Below the pieces are notes generated by a model. That model was not told where the DNA came from. It saw only the letters and a program-made list of their open reading frames with translations, and made no database searches. Positions 43,732 through 53,995 of a DNA stretch of 64,000 nt are shown piece by piece (the stretch's first letter is position 1; every line of letters begins with the position of its first letter). The DNA comes from Paludibacter sp. (GTDB lineage: Bacteria > Bacteroidota > Bacteroidia > Bacteroidales > Paludibacteraceae), in assembly GCF_009712605.1 (NCBI RefSeq), contig NZ_WASO01000010.1:143095-207094 (forward strand), read 5' to 3'. The position numbers and the translations under genes were made by a program.

Positions 43732-45114
43732 TTACATTACTAGTTCCACTTTTTCTTCGGGGCAGGTACGATCTTTGTGATCGAGGAAAGCATCCAGAAT
43801 CTTGATCAGAAGATTGGTTGCCCCCGTGTAACCTACATAAGGGAAGAAATTGTTGCCCGGGCGATCCATCACGGGGAAGCCAAGACGAACGAACGGAATA
43901 TTTTCATCACGTGCGATATATTTACCGTAACTATTTCCGATAAGCATATCCACGCCTTCTTGTTTGATCCACTGATGAAGACGGAACATATCGGCACGCT
44001 CGCCGCTCATGAATTTTGCTTCCGGCACTTTCTCTTTCAGCATCGCTGTCATGGCCTCATCGAAATGTTTTCCCGGAGTCCCGGTAACGATATAAACCGG
44101 TTTCATATCGAGAGTAAGCAAAAATTCCACCAAAGGAATCAGCGTATCGGGATCGCCGTAAAGAGCAACCCGTTTGTCGTAAAAGTTCTTGTTATTATCG
44201 GCAATCATATCGATCAGGCGACCGCGTTCTTCGGTCAACGAATCGGGCACCGGCACGTTGGCATGACGACTAAGCGACATGATAAACTTGTCGGTAGCCT
44301 TCAAACCGATAGGAATTTCAACGGTTTCGAATTTTACCTTACACTTGTTTTCGAGTTTAATGCAAGCATCTTCGGTAGTATACGGACCAATGCCAATCGA
44401 AAATTTGCTGTCGCCGGTTGCAATCATATCGGCCTGAGTGGTTCCCCCTTTGGGATACATATCGTAATGACCCGTCAGCGGAGTATCCAGCACATCCGAC
44501 ATATCGGGAAACATAATCGTACGGGCTTCCATCTCTTTGGCAATACGTTTAATCTCGCGCATATCGGAAGGTTCCATCCATCCGGCCACCAGATTCACCA
44601 CATTTCTCTTCTTGGGTGTCGCTGTCGAAAAGAATTTAACGAAAGAGGATACCTGATTGGCATAACCTGTGACATGAGTACCAACGTAACTCGGCGTGTT
44701 GCAATAAATAACCTTTTTCCCGGCAGGCACTTTCCCATCTTCATTGGCTTTGGAGACAATTTGGGTAAGGTCATCACCAATCGTTTCGGAAAGACAGGTA
44801 GTGTGCACCGCAATCACTTCCGGATCGTAAACACTGAAAATAGTTTCGATAGCGCTCACCAGGTTAGCAGAACCTCCGAATACCGAAGAACCTTCGGAAA
44901 ACGAACTGGTAGAGGCCATCACCGGCTCTTTGAAATGGCGGGTAAGAGCACTACGGTGGTAAGAGCAACACCCTTGCGACCCATGACTATGGGGCAAGCA
45001 TCCGTGCAATCCCAATGCCGCATACATAGCTCCCACAGGTTGACAGGTTTTGGCCGGATTGATCGTCAGTGCCTTTCTGTCTATTTCTTTTGCTGTTGTA
45101 TGTCGTAATAGCAT
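43732..45114 (-). CDS. nifK: Nitrogenase molybdenum-iron protein beta subunit
   Basis: 460 residues from the ATG at 45114 (MLLRHTTAKEIDRKALTINP). P-cluster cysteines are expected at Cys24 (AKTCQPVGA), Cys49 (HGSQGC) and Cys107 (TTCLSETIGDD), all in the normal surroundings. The protein lacks the ~50-residue N-terminal extension of Azotobacter NifK, as is usual in anaerobes. The C-terminal GNSYGKYIARDENIPFVRLGFPVMDRPG is typical. It follows nifD after a 160-base gap that holds a palindromic repeat. Confidence 0.96.
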   Translation of the reverse strand: MLLRHTTAKEIDRKALTINPAKTCQPVGAMYAALGLHGCLPHSHGSQGCCSYHRSALTRHFKEPVMASTSSFSEGSSVFGGSANLVSAIETIFSVYDPEVIAVHTTCLSETIGDDLTQIVSKANEDGKVPAGKKVIYCNTPSYVGTHVTGYANQVSSFVKFFSTATPKKRNVVNLVAGWMEPSDMREIKRIAKEMEARTIMFPDMSDVLDTPLTGHYDMYPKGGTTQADMIATGDSKFSIGIGPYTTEDACIKLENKCKVKFETVEIPIGLKATDKFIMSLSRHANVPVPDSLTEERGRLIDMIADNNKNFYDKRVALYGDPDTLIPLVEFLLTLDMKPVYIVTGTPGKHFDEAMTAMLKEKVPEAKFMSGERADMFRLHQWIKQEGVDMLIGNSYGKYIARDENIPFVRLGFPVMDRPGNNFFPYVGYTGATNLLIKILDAFLDHKDRTCPEEKVELVM

Positions 45115-45131
45115 AATTGTTTGAGTTAACA

Positions 45132-45266
45132 GCCCCCTAATCCCCCTCAAGGGGGACTATCAGAGCTTAGATTTAGGACGTGTTATGCGCCCAATTGATT
45201 ATTTCCTTAATCTTACACTTTCGATTGCAGATTTCCCAAGTCCCCCTTGAGGGGGATTTAGGGGGC
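45132..45266. repeat. Palindromic repeat between nifD and nifK
   Basis: Outer arms GCCCCCTAA (45132-45140) and TTAGGGGGC (45258-45266) enclose TCCCCCTCAAGGGGGA and TCCCCCTTGAGGGGGA. It nearly fills the nifD-nifK gap and would form two stable hairpins joined by an outer stem in the mRNA. Confidence 0.8.
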
Positions 45267-45274
45267 CAGTTTTT

Positions 45275-46915
45275 TTAATAAGCGTATTGAGCTTCCACGT
45301 AGGTTTCGCTTTCCCAGGGAGCTTTCAGCTCTTTCCAAATGGTGGTGCATGCAATCATTTCGATATCTTCATAGAAATTGATGGCTCCTTTGAAACCGGC
45401 ATACGGTCCTCCGTAATCGTAGCTGTGCAACTGTTTGAGAGGCACACCCATTTTCTGAACGCAGAATTTTTCTTTGATACCGGCACAGAATACATCGGGT
45501 TTGTAGAGTTCAATCAGTTTTTCCATTTCGTAATGGCTGAGGTCGTCGATCACCAGAGTGCCTTTTGCCATCTGTGGCATCAAACCTTCATAACCGTTGA
45601 ATTCCATTCCTTCTGCTTCGAGTGCTTTCAATTCCTCTTCCGTCTTGCGGGGATTGTAACGGGTTTCATCCTTCGTTACGGTAATTTCCTCAATATTACG
45701 GCTATCAGCATCAATCTGGATGGTCGGAATAACCACACGACCTTCGTAGTCGTCGCGGTGACCGAACTCGTAACCGGCAGACAGGGTTGTCATGCCTAAT
45801 TCTTCAAACAAATTCTGATAGTGGTGAGCACGCGATCCGCCCACAAACAACATCGCCTTTTTGCCATTGGTTTTCTTCAATGCTTTTTCGCGGGCAGCAG
45901 TTACGGCTACCATTTCGTCGGCAATCACCTCTTCAATTTTATCGATCAACTCCTGATCACCGAAGTATTGTCCGATTTTGCGAAGCATTTTTGCGGTTGA
46001 ATCGGCACCGATAGGCTGAACTTTGATCCATGGAATACCAAAAGCTGTTTCCATCATTTCGGCCACGTAGTTGATCGAACGGTGGCACATCACCATGTTA
46101 AGGTCGGCTGTATGAGCATTTTCAAATTTCTGAATCGTGGAGTTGCCGCTGAAAGTGGCTATCAGGTTGATGCCGCATTTTTCAAAAACACGTTCCAACT
46201 CAAAAGCATCGCCACCGATATTGTACTCTCCCAAAAGATTGACGCGATATTTCAGGTCACCTCTCTTTTCGTCATCGCGACCGATAAGATTTTTGAACAA
46301 ACCGTTGTTTGCTATGTGGTGACCGGCCGACTGAGATACTCCGCGGTATCCTTCGCAGGAGAAACCGAAGATATTGATTCCATCACCGATCTCTTCCTTC
46401 ATGTGGCGAGCCACGCGGTGCACGTCGTCACCGATAAGACCCACCGGACAGGTTGAGAAAATGGCAATTGCCTTGGGATGAAACAATTCGTATGCTTCAC
46501 GAATGGCCTGTTTCAATTTTTCTTCTCCCCCGAAAACGATGTTGGAATCCTGCATGTCGGTTGAGAAGCAGTACATCATGAAGTTTTCATCTGTTTCAGT
46601 TTCGGGTTTGGTCTGATTACGACGAGTCAGCCACGAGTAAAAACCACAACCGATAGGTCCGTGCGTAATGTTTATAATGTCGCGGGTAGGGCCGAGAACC
46701 ACACCCTTACAACCTGCATAGGTACAACCTCTCTGGGTAATAATACCGGGAACCGTACGTACGTTGGCCTGAATCTGGGGAGGTGTTTCCGGGTCGTTCA
46801 GCAGAATGGCCTTATCCCGCTTTTTGGCAACCTTCTTGGGGTATTTGTGCAACACCTCTTCTTTGAATTTTTTCAGGTCGTCAACCGAAACACTGTTATT
46901 TACTTCTTTTATCAT
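45275..46915 (-). CDS. nifD: Nitrogenase molybdenum-iron protein alpha subunit
   Basis: 546 residues from the ATG at 46915 (MIKEVNNSVSVDDLKKF). P-cluster ligands Cys64, Cys90 and Cys156; the FeMo-cofactor ligands Cys277 (VMCHRSINY) and His497 (LHSYDYGGPY); and the substrate-pocket Gln195 and His199 in GVSQSAGHH are all present, so the enzyme should be active. An insertion of about 50 residues near 390-440 (rich in Glu and Lys) is like that of clostridial and other anaerobe NifD. Together with NifI1/NifI2 this places it among the anaerobe-type molybdenum nitrogenases rather than vanadium or iron-only forms. Confidence 0.96.
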   Translation of the reverse strand: MIKEVNNSVSVDDLKKFKEEVLHKYPKKVAKKRDKAILLNDPETPPQIQANVRTVPGIITQRGCTYAGCKGVVLGPTRDIINITHGPIGCGFYSWLTRRNQTKPETETDENFMMYCFSTDMQDSNIVFGGEEKLKQAIREAYELFHPKAIAIFSTCPVGLIGDDVHRVARHMKEEIGDGINIFGFSCEGYRGVSQSAGHHIANNGLFKNLIGRDDEKRGDLKYRVNLLGEYNIGGDAFELERVFEKCGINLIATFSGNSTIQKFENAHTADLNMVMCHRSINYVAEMMETAFGIPWIKVQPIGADSTAKMLRKIGQYFGDQELIDKIEEVIADEMVAVTAAREKALKKTNGKKAMLFVGGSRAHHYQNLFEELGMTTLSAGYEFGHRDDYEGRVVIPTIQIDADSRNIEEITVTKDETRYNPRKTEEELKALEAEGMEFNGYEGLMPQMAKGTLVIDDLSHYEMEKLIELYKPDVFCAGIKEKFCVQKMGVPLKQLHSYDYGGPYAGFKGAINFYEDIEMIACTTIWKELKAPWESETYVEAQYAY

Positions 46916-46934
46916 AGTTGTATCTCCTTTTTCA

Positions 46935-47300
46935 TTAGTCCAAAGTACTGTCGCCCGATTCAGCTGTACGCACACGTACCGAATCCACAGCATTCAGAAC
47001 AATTATTTTACCGTCACCGCTTTTACCCGTCTGGTTTGCCTTGATAATAGTCTGAATGGCCAGATCCTTCTTATCATCGGTTACCACCAGCGTAATCATC
47101 CGTTTGGATTTCAATCGCGGCATCTTTTCAATCAACTCGGCATATTCGGGATCGGTCTCATCGGCTTTTTCGTAATCGCCGTGACCTTTTCCCCGGCCGA
47201 GTACCGGCATTGCCGTAAACGAAGGGAGACCGGCTTCCGAAAGAGCAGCCTTGGTATCACCCATTTTGGCAATTCGTATGATAGCGAGAATTAATTTCAT
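46935..47300 (-). CDS. nifI2: Nitrogen regulatory PII-family protein NifI2
   Basis: 121 residues from the ATG at 47300, 19 bases before nifD. A PII fold with the T-loop region VLGRGKGHGDYEKADETDPEYAELIEKMPRLKSKRM, longer than in GlnB, as is usual for NifI2. With NifI1 it binds the MoFe protein and blocks nitrogenase when ammonium is plentiful, the effect being relieved by 2-oxoglutarate and ATP. The conserved GDGKIIVLNAVDSVRVRT closes the ATP site. Confidence 0.92.
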   Translation of the reverse strand: MKLILAIIRIAKMGDTKAALSEAGLPSFTAMPVLGRGKGHGDYEKADETDPEYAELIEKMPRLKSKRMITLVVTDDKKDLAIQTIIKANQTGKSGDGKIIVLNAVDSVRVRTAESGDSTLD

Positions 47301-47352
47301 ATGTCAAAATTTTATTCGTTAATAGCTTGTATGTTAGAAACCGGCAGAAAGA

Positions 47353-47679
47353 TTAAACTTCCATTTTACCACTGGAGATGGTATATGTTTCCACAACCGG
47401 AGTAACGAATATTTTCCCGTCACCAAACTGGCCTTTTTCGCCCGAGCGGGCTGCTTCTATAATCGTTTCTATAACGAACTCTTTGTCTTTTTCATTGATC
47501 ACGATCATAAGTAAGTCTTTGGGAAGTTCATCGTAGGTAACATTACCCACTTTGATACCGCGTTGCTTACCGCGACCGAATACAGATAACTTTGTAACTG
47601 CAGGAAAACCTGCATTGAGCAGGGCTCTCATGACTACCGGCGATTTTTCCGGACGAACGATGGCTCTTAATAAATACAT
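47353..47679 (-). CDS. nifI1: Nitrogen regulatory PII-family protein NifI1
   Basis: 108 residues from the ATG at 47679. The PII core MYLLRAIVRPEKSPVVMRALLNAG, the short T loop GRGKQRGIKVGNVTYDELPK and the closing GDGKIFVTPVVETYTI fit NifI1. Its place between nifH and nifI2 is the canonical order H-I1-I2-D of anaerobic bacteria and methanogens. Confidence 0.93.
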   Translation of the reverse strand: MYLLRAIVRPEKSPVVMRALLNAGFPAVTKLSVFGRGKQRGIKVGNVTYDELPKDLLMIVINEKDKEFVIETIIEAARSGEKGQFGDGKIFVTPVVETYTISSGKMEV

Positions 47680-47823
47680 ACCGTTTTGGTTTAAGTTGTT
47701 TCTATTTTTATTACAAATCTTCTACTTTGCACGATAAGGGCTTACAGAACTGTTTTCCTTTGGATTGAGACCGGAAGAAAGATGCAGAATTCATTCCTCC
47801 CGGTCTTCTCCAAAACAAAGGTT

Positions 47824-48720
<897 letters not shown>

Positions 48721-48850
48721 TTAACAAATACAGCCAAGGCAAAATCGAGTAAACTACTGATTTACAGAATAAATATTTTTCAAGAAAATAAGAGAAGCGT
48801 TATCTTTTAAAACTAAATCGCTCCGACGAGGTAGGAAAACGATCCTAAAT

Positions 48851-49513
48851 CTACAAATTTGTAGGATTCTCAAATGCCGTGATCTTTTCCTTCCCGATCC
48901 GCAGCACTTTGGTGGCCAAACGGTGAATTTCATCTTTGTCGTGGCTCACCATGACGGTAGTGGAACGAAACAATTCATGCGATTTAAGTATTTCATTCTG
49001 AAGCGACTGTCTCAGTTCAAAATCGACAGAAGAGAGGGGTTCGTCCAGCAACATCACCTCCGGTTTTCGCGCAAAAGCCCGAGCCAGCGCCACTCGTTGC
49101 TTCTGCCCACCCGACAATCGTGTCGTTTTCTGATGCCGGAGTTTCTCCAACTGAAATGTATGCAGCAGACTCTCAACTTCATCCAAATTTTTCACATCCT
49201 GCGCAAACCGGATATTTTCCTCCACGTTCATGTTCGGGAACAGTGCATAATCCTGAAACATATAGCCAACCTTACGTTTTTGTGGAGGAACATTTATCTT
49301 TTTCGAGGAATCAAAAACGGTTTTGTCGCCAATACGGATCACTCCTTTATCGGGAACAAACAGGCCGCACAGCATTCGTAGCAGCGTGGTTTTACCAGCT
49401 CCCGATTTCCCGAAAAGGCACACCAGCTGGTGTTTCTCTATCTCAACACAAACCTCGAGCTTGCGTGGCCCATCGGTGGTCAACATTTTCCGTTCAACAT
49501 CTATATAAATCAT
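48851..49513 (-). CDS. modC: Molybdate ABC transporter ATP-binding protein
   Basis: 220 residues from the ATG at 49513 (MIYIDVERKMLTTDG). Walker A GKSGAGKT is at 35-42, the signature LSGGQ at 133-137 and Walker B LLDEP with Glu158. E. coli ModC has about 350 residues; this one lacks the C-terminal molybdate-binding regulatory (TOBE/Mop) domain, so feedback by molybdate inside the cell may be absent. It is the last gene of the mod operon and is followed by the nifH promoter region. Confidence 0.9.
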   Translation of the reverse strand: MIYIDVERKMLTTDGPRKLEVCVEIEKHQLVCLFGKSGAGKTTLLRMLCGLFVPDKGVIRIGDKTVFDSSKKINVPPQKRKVGYMFQDYALFPNMNVEENIRFAQDVKNLDEVESLLHTFQLEKLRHQKTTRLSGGQKQRVALARAFARKPEVMLLDEPLSSVDFELRQSLQNEILKSHELFRSTTVMVSHDKDEIHRLATKVLRIGKEKITAFENPTNL

Positions 49514-49595
49514 ACTTTTAGAATTTAACAATCTGACCCCGCCTTTCGCTTTTCACCACCTCACTTTCTCACCATCTCGCCACCTAATCACCCGA

Positions 49596-50264
49596 TCATA
49601 TTCTGAAATGTCGGTTTACGCTATAAATAATCACAAGTAACACAAAAGAGACCGCAAAAAGAATCAGCGAATACTGATTAGCAGTGCTATAGTTCAACGA
49701 TTGCATCTCGTCATAAATGGCGATCGAAGCCACCCGTGTTTCTCCAGGCATATTTCCGCCCACCATCAGCACTATACCGAACTCCCCGATACTGTGAGCA
49801 AATGTCATGGCTATACCGGTCACAATAGAAGGTTTAATATTGGGCACCAGCACCCTGAAAAATGTCTCCATTTTCGATTTTCCCAATGTATAAGCTGCTT
49901 CACGGTAACTTTTAGGCAATGCCACAAAGCCGTTTTGCAGAGGCTGAACCATAAAAGGAAGGCTAAAAATAACACTGGCGATAAGTACTCCCTGAAAAGT
50001 GAATGCCAGACGAAGATCGAACCATCGCTCAAGAAAACCGCCGAAAGCATGTTGCGGACTAAATGCTACCAGCAAGTAATAACCTATCACCGTAGGTGGA
50101 AGCACCATCGGCATATTAATAAGGGCTTCAAAAATTACCTTGAGCCGAAAGCGGGTAAAAGCCAGCAGGGCTGCGATGGGTAAGCCTATAATAAACAGAA
50201 TCAGCGTGGTGGACAGAGCCAGTTTGGCCGTCAAAAGAAGGGTTTGAATAAACTCGGGAGACAT
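49596..50264 (-). CDS. modB: Molybdate ABC transporter permease
   Basis: 222 residues from the ATG at 50264 (MSPEFIQTLLLTAKLAL). About five membrane helices, with the ABC-permease EAA loop EAAYTLGKSKMETFFRVLVPNIKPSI near 140-165 that contacts ModC. PMVLPPTVIGYYLL is a typical ModB motif. It is followed closely by modC. Confidence 0.93.
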   Translation of the reverse strand: MSPEFIQTLLLTAKLALSTTLILFIIGLPIAALLAFTRFRLKVIFEALINMPMVLPPTVIGYYLLVAFSPQHAFGGFLERWFDLRLAFTFQGVLIASVIFSLPFMVQPLQNGFVALPKSYREAAYTLGKSKMETFFRVLVPNIKPSIVTGIAMTFAHSIGEFGIVLMVGGNMPGETRVASIAIYDEMQSLNYSTANQYSLILFAVSFVLLVIIYSVNRHFRI

Positions 50265-50346
50265 AAGCGTCAATATTAGAACAAAGAATAAAGAGAAAAG
50301 AACAAAGACATTATATAGATGAATTGTGTATAAACCTCATTGACAA

Positions 50347-50454
50347 ACCTCTCCTCTCCCGAGGGGAGGAGGAGTAAGGCTGAGAGATAGTTAGAATTTA
50401 ATTCGTCTTACAGATTGTCCCCCTCTCTCTCGGGAGAGGGGTCAGGGGAGAGGT
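50347..50454. repeat. Palindromic repeat between modA and modB
   Basis: Outer ends ACCTCTCC and GGAGAGGT enclose the hairpins CTCTCCCGAGGGGAG and CTCTCTCGGGAGAG. It lies within the 356-base gap between modA and modB, which otherwise holds only the modA terminator. Confidence 0.7.
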
Positions 50455-50544
50455 CTTAAAAATTCAAACTACTATATATCAACATTCTAATTAGTAAATC
50501 TATATAATACTCTTTCCATCTGATCAAATTAACAAACCTGTTCT

Positions 50545-50580
50545 TGAAAAGAGAGATGCCGCACATTTCGCGGCATCTCC
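50545..50580 (-). terminator. Terminator-like hairpin after modA
   Basis: GAGATGCCGC (50553-50562) and GCGGCATCTC (50570-50579) form a perfect 10-bp stem followed on the minus strand by TCTCTTTTC. It may reduce read-through from modA into modB. Confidence 0.75.
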
Positions 50581-50620
50581 AACGATCAGATTTGTAAAAT
50601 ACTAATAATAACCATCACGG

Positions 50621-51373
50621 TCAGCGTTTTACCAAGCCATAGCCGTAGCTTTTCCAAATGGCATCGCATTTGGGACTCAGTACATATTTCATAAAGCGGG
50701 CTGCCTCTCCGTTGCGTTCCCATCCCTTTACCAACACACAACCCTGTGCAATCGGCGGACACACATCGGCCGGTAATTCATAACAATACCCCTTACCTTT
50801 CATATCGGGAGCCAATGCCAGTGAAAGAGCGATAAAGCCGATCTCCGCATTGCCGGTAAATGCAAATTGTGCTGCCTGCGAAATGTTCTCGCCCACCACA
50901 ATTTTTCCGGCTATTTTATCGTACAACCCGTGCTTTTTAAGGGTATTCACGGCATTTTCGCCATAAGGAGCCGTGGCCGGATTGGCAATTGCTACCTTTT
51001 TCACTTCAGGAAGGAGTACCGAATTTAATCCCTTGGCAAGATTGACTTCTTTGCTCCACATGGCCACTTTTCCAAAAATATAAGTAACCACCGGCCCTAC
51101 GGTCGCTCCTTTTGCTTTCAGCGCATTAGGAAAATCCATATCGGCAGCCATAAAAAAGTCGAAAGCTGCGCCATTCAGAATTTGTTGCGTGAGCGTTCCC
51201 GAAGCACCAAAGGAGATATCCACTTTTGTCTTCGGGTGCTCCTTTTCATATTGTTTCTTAATGTCTTCGAGCACATAACGCAGGTTGGCGGCAGCCGCTA
51301 CACGTACTTTCTGAGCATTGGCACCTGCAGATACAATAAACAGCGTCAGTATAATAAGAGTTATCTTTTTCAT
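50621..51373 (-). CDS. modA: Molybdate ABC transporter substrate-binding protein
   Basis: 250 residues from the ATG at 51373 with a Sec signal peptide (MKKITLIILTLFIVSAGANA, cleavage about residue 20). The mature protein begins VRVAAAANLRYVLEDIKKQY; SFGASGTLTQQILNGAAFDFFMAAD carries the serine and backbone groups that bind the oxyanion. The protein is periplasmic and hands molybdate (or tungstate) to ModB. It lies downstream of the outer-membrane porin gene. Confidence 0.95.
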   Translation of the reverse strand: MKKITLIILTLFIVSAGANAQKVRVAAAANLRYVLEDIKKQYEKEHPKTKVDISFGASGTLTQQILNGAAFDFFMAADMDFPNALKAKGATVGPVVTYIFGKVAMWSKEVNLAKGLNSVLLPEVKKVAIANPATAPYGENAVNTLKKHGLYDKIAGKIVVGENISQAAQFAFTGNAEIGFIALSLALAPDMKGKGYCYELPADVCPPIAQGCVLVKGWERNGEAARFMKYVLSPKCDAIWKSYGYGLVKR

Positions 51374-51418
51374 ATGATGGTAATAATTTGAATATTTATC
51401 TAAGTTGTATCTTCTTTC

Positions 51419-52690
51419 CTATTTCACCGACAAAAATGTAGGTTTAATGGTAATCATAATAAATGCCCATTGTGGAAATTTCTGATCGACATTTGTCTTC
51501 AGTTTCTTCACCGACGACACCAATGCATTGGCAAAATATCCGCTCCAGCCCCCTTGTAGATTCATCACCGAAGATACCGGATATGTAAATGTCAAATCAA
51601 GTTCAGAGCCCAATCCTTTATGATTGAATGTTTTCACCTGCTGCTGTGCCATACTGAAGGCATGATACGAAGCTTCTGCTTTCAGCTTCGAACCGATGGT
51701 TATTTCCGGACCAAAATAGAGATCGACTAAACCGCCCGATGGAAGCGATTTCCAATACTCCATGGCTCCATTGAACGAATGGTTTGATCCAAAGAGTTTA
51801 TTAAAAGTGTGATCTTCTGTTGTTGCCAAATCGTATTTAGAACCCGAAAAATAGTCGGCACCGGCATTAATAGCTACGGCTTTAGATGCTTTTGCCTGAG
51901 TTTTGAAGGCCAATAAATAAGCATCCAGCTTCTTACCTGTAGTTCCATGACCGAACTGATAGTAACCCGTTCCGTAAAATGTAACGGGAAAAGACTCTGC
52001 CGAATAGCCCAGATTTCCGCCAAGAGTATTGCGGTACCACCGCTTATTATCATTCACATTGGCCTGTGTATTGGTTCGCTGGTAGCCTTCATTTACCCAA
52101 AGCGACGTAAGATTAAAGTTACCCAACGGCTTGGAAGCCCAGAGGTAGGTCATCGATTTGTAGGTTGTTGAGTAAGCGGTTTCCTGATACACATCACTGG
52201 CATTATTCCAGGCGGCACCCAGATGCAGTGTAAAATCCGTCGCGGTATATTTCATCAGCAACAAGTCGTGGGCATTACCCGTATTGCTCCAGTTGCTTGC
52301 CGAAAACAACCGCTTATCGTCATATTCTATTGCCTGACGCCCCATGGCAACCGAAATGCCGGGAGCCAGCAGGTATTCGCCCCAAGCCTCATACACACCG
52401 AACGTACTCGTGCTTAACGCTGTAGGAGCCGTCTGTCCGAACACATGCGTATCCTGCAATACCAGTTTGGCCTTCATTACATTCGAAGTGTAAGCCAGAT
52501 TTAACCTCGACCGCATCACCGTGACAAGTGCAGTTCCCAACGAATCGTACAAAGGAGTCACTGCACCGCTGCGGACTTCGGTTCGCGTACGCATTTCCCC
52601 TCCGATGGTGATTGCCTGTGCGGTAGCTTTCTCTACCGCTGCAGAAGCAATAACCACGACTAACAACCCAACAATCAATCTTGTACCCAT
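51419..52690 (-). CDS. Outer-membrane porin, alginate-export-family barrel, in the molybdate operon
   Basis: 423 residues from the ATG at 52690. A signal peptide (MGTRLIVGLLVVVIASAAVEKATA) precedes alternating beta strands; EMRTRTEVR near 35, GRQAIEYDDKRLFSASNWSNTG near 120-140 and the terminal strands match the alginate-export-type barrel family. Family members form selective outer-membrane channels for anions. Lying between modE and modA on the same strand, it is plausibly an outer-membrane entry channel for molybdate or another oxyanion; this role is inferred from context only. Confidence 0.72.
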   Translation of the reverse strand: MGTRLIVGLLVVVIASAAVEKATAQAITIGGEMRTRTEVRSGAVTPLYDSLGTALVTVMRSRLNLAYTSNVMKAKLVLQDTHVFGQTAPTALSTSTFGVYEAWGEYLLAPGISVAMGRQAIEYDDKRLFSASNWSNTGNAHDLLLMKYTATDFTLHLGAAWNNASDVYQETAYSTTYKSMTYLWASKPLGNFNLTSLWVNEGYQRTNTQANVNDNKRWYRNTLGGNLGYSAESFPVTFYGTGYYQFGHGTTGKKLDAYLLAFKTQAKASKAVAINAGADYFSGSKYDLATTEDHTFNKLFGSNHSFNGAMEYWKSLPSGGLVDLYFGPEITIGSKLKAEASYHAFSMAQQQVKTFNHKGLGSELDLTFTYPVSSVMNLQGGWSGYFANALVSSVKKLKTNVDQKFPQWAFIMITIKPTFLSVK

Positions 52691-52762
52691 AACAACAACT
52701 TATTTTAGGATTAATAATAAATCACTTTTAATCATCGATATACACTTCAAAGAATAACGTTT

Positions 52763-52786
52763 TTCAAAAAAAAGCCCGAAGGCTTA
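52763..52786 (-). terminator. Terminator overlapping the modE stop codon
   Basis: On the minus strand TGTAAGCCTTCGGGCTTTTTTTT: the stop codon TAA is followed at once by the stem AAGCC-TTCG-GGCTT (52772-52785) and a T run. The tetraloop TTCG is very stable. Confidence 0.85.
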
Positions 52787-53134
52787 CAGAAAACAAAACA
52801 GCATGGCTTCGCCTGTTTTTTGAATATATTCGTTGTGAAGAGCCTGCAATTTTTCGTATCGCTCAATCAGATTCGCTCCGAACGGAGTCAGATCGGCACC
52901 ACCACCGTTTGTTCCACCCCGTTTGCGGGTTACCACCGGCAATGGCGACAGTCGGTTCATTTGCTCCACAAACGACCAGGCCTGCTGATACGACATCCGT
53001 ATCTCCTTCGAAGCTGCCAGAATAGATCCAGTCGATTTGATTTTCCGCAGCAAATCAACCCTGCGGGGAGTCAAAAAACACTCTCCGCTTTTCTGAATTT
53101 CAAGTTCTGCTCTGATACTAAAAGGATGCCTCAT
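52784..53134 (-). CDS. modE: ModE-type molybdate regulator, DNA-binding domain only
   Basis: 116 residues from the ATG at 53134. It matches the N-terminal LysR-like winged helix of ModE: FLTPRRVDLLRKIKSTGSILAASKEIRMSYQQAWSFVEQMNRL, then VVTRKRGGTNGGGADLTPFGANLIERY. The two Mop domains that sense molybdate in E. coli ModE are absent. It may respond through a partner or be a constitutive activator. It precedes the porin and mod genes on the same strand but has its own terminator. Confidence 0.9.
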   Translation of the reverse strand: MRHPFSIRAELEIQKSGECFLTPRRVDLLRKIKSTGSILAASKEIRMSYQQAWSFVEQMNRLSPLPVVTRKRGGTNGGGADLTPFGANLIERYEKLQALHNEYIQKTGEAMLFCFL

Positions 53135-53365
53135 GCTGTTTATTTCTTGTTATTCACAAAAACAAATAACGTGCCACAAACCACTATTCACTGTATATCA
53201 ATATATTGTGATTTATTGCAAATTCATACACCTACTTTTGCGTACAAAAAAGCAGCTTCATTCTACAAAAATGTAGCCCGGTAAAGCATCAACAATAACC
53301 CTCAAAATCGGCCTTGCGCAGGGATGAAAAAAGTGTACCTTTGTCGGAGAATTTACCAGACGAAA

Positions 53366-53875
53366 ATGACTAAAATCGGTTTTTTATCGGACACGCACGG
53401 ATACCTCGATCCCCGTGTTTTCGAGCACTTCGAATCGTGCGACGAGATATGGCACGGTGGCGATATCGGCACCATAGAAATCGTTGACCGGTTGAAGGAA
53501 TTCAAACCCTTAAAAGCGGTTCACGGTAATATAGACAGTTACGACATCCGGCTTTGTTGTCCGACCGTTTTACGCTTCACCTGCGAAAAGATCAACGTTT
53601 TACTGACACATATCGGCGGCTATCCCAACCATTTCAGTCTGGAAGCAAAAGCATTACTCAAACAGGAAGTTCCCGACCTGTTTGCCTGCGGACATTCGCA
53701 TATTCTGAAAGTGCAATACGACCATCATTTACGGATGCTTTGCGTCAATCCCGGAGCAGCAGGGCGCTACGGGTTTCATACAGTACAAACGCTGTTGCGG
53801 TTTTCTATCGATGAGCGTAACATCAACGACATGGAAGTGATTGAGTTGGCCCCACCCTCGTTAAGAAAAGTTTAA
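53366..53875 (+). CDS. YfcE/MJ0936-family metallophosphoesterase
   Basis: 169 residues from the ATG at 53366, chosen because MTKIGFLSDTHG then begins the fold; the longer frame adds unrelated residues. The two-metal motifs are SDTHG (8-12), GGDIG near 33, VHGNID near 58, THIGG near 83 and CGHSH near 110. Members hydrolyse phosphodiesters of unknown natural origin. It points away from modE and is followed by the methylglyoxal synthase gene. Confidence 0.9.
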   Translation: MTKIGFLSDTHGYLDPRVFEHFESCDEIWHGGDIGTIEIVDRLKEFKPLKAVHGNIDSYDIRLCCPTVLRFTCEKINVLLTHIGGYPNHFSLEAKALLKQEVPDLFACGHSHILKVQYDHHLRMLCVNPGAAGRYGFHTVQTLLRFSIDERNINDMEVIELAPPSLRKV

Positions 53876-53954
53876 ATTGCAAGAAATCGGGGCTCTTTTT
53901 TGACAATCGACCATTTTCAACTACCTTTGCACTATCAAATCGAAAGACAAACAC

Positions 53955-53970
53955 CAGACCATCTGGTCTG
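53955..53970. promoter_or_regulatory. Palindrome upstream of mgsA
   Basis: CAGACCA-TC-TGGTCTG is a perfect 7-bp inverted repeat 25 bases before the mgsA start. It could be an operator or a 5' UTR hairpin. Confidence 0.4.
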
Positions 53971-53995
53971 ATAACACTAACAAATACCGCTATTT

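Noticed and set aside
43777..45108. 443-codon plus-strand frame opposite nifK
   Set aside because: Pure shadow of nifK in an antisense frame; His-rich translation is an artefact of codon use.
45275..46915. Vanadium or iron-only nitrogenase
   Set aside because: No vnfG/anfG gene; cofactor pocket residues and the presence of nifE, nifN, nifV and mod genes fit the molybdenum enzyme.
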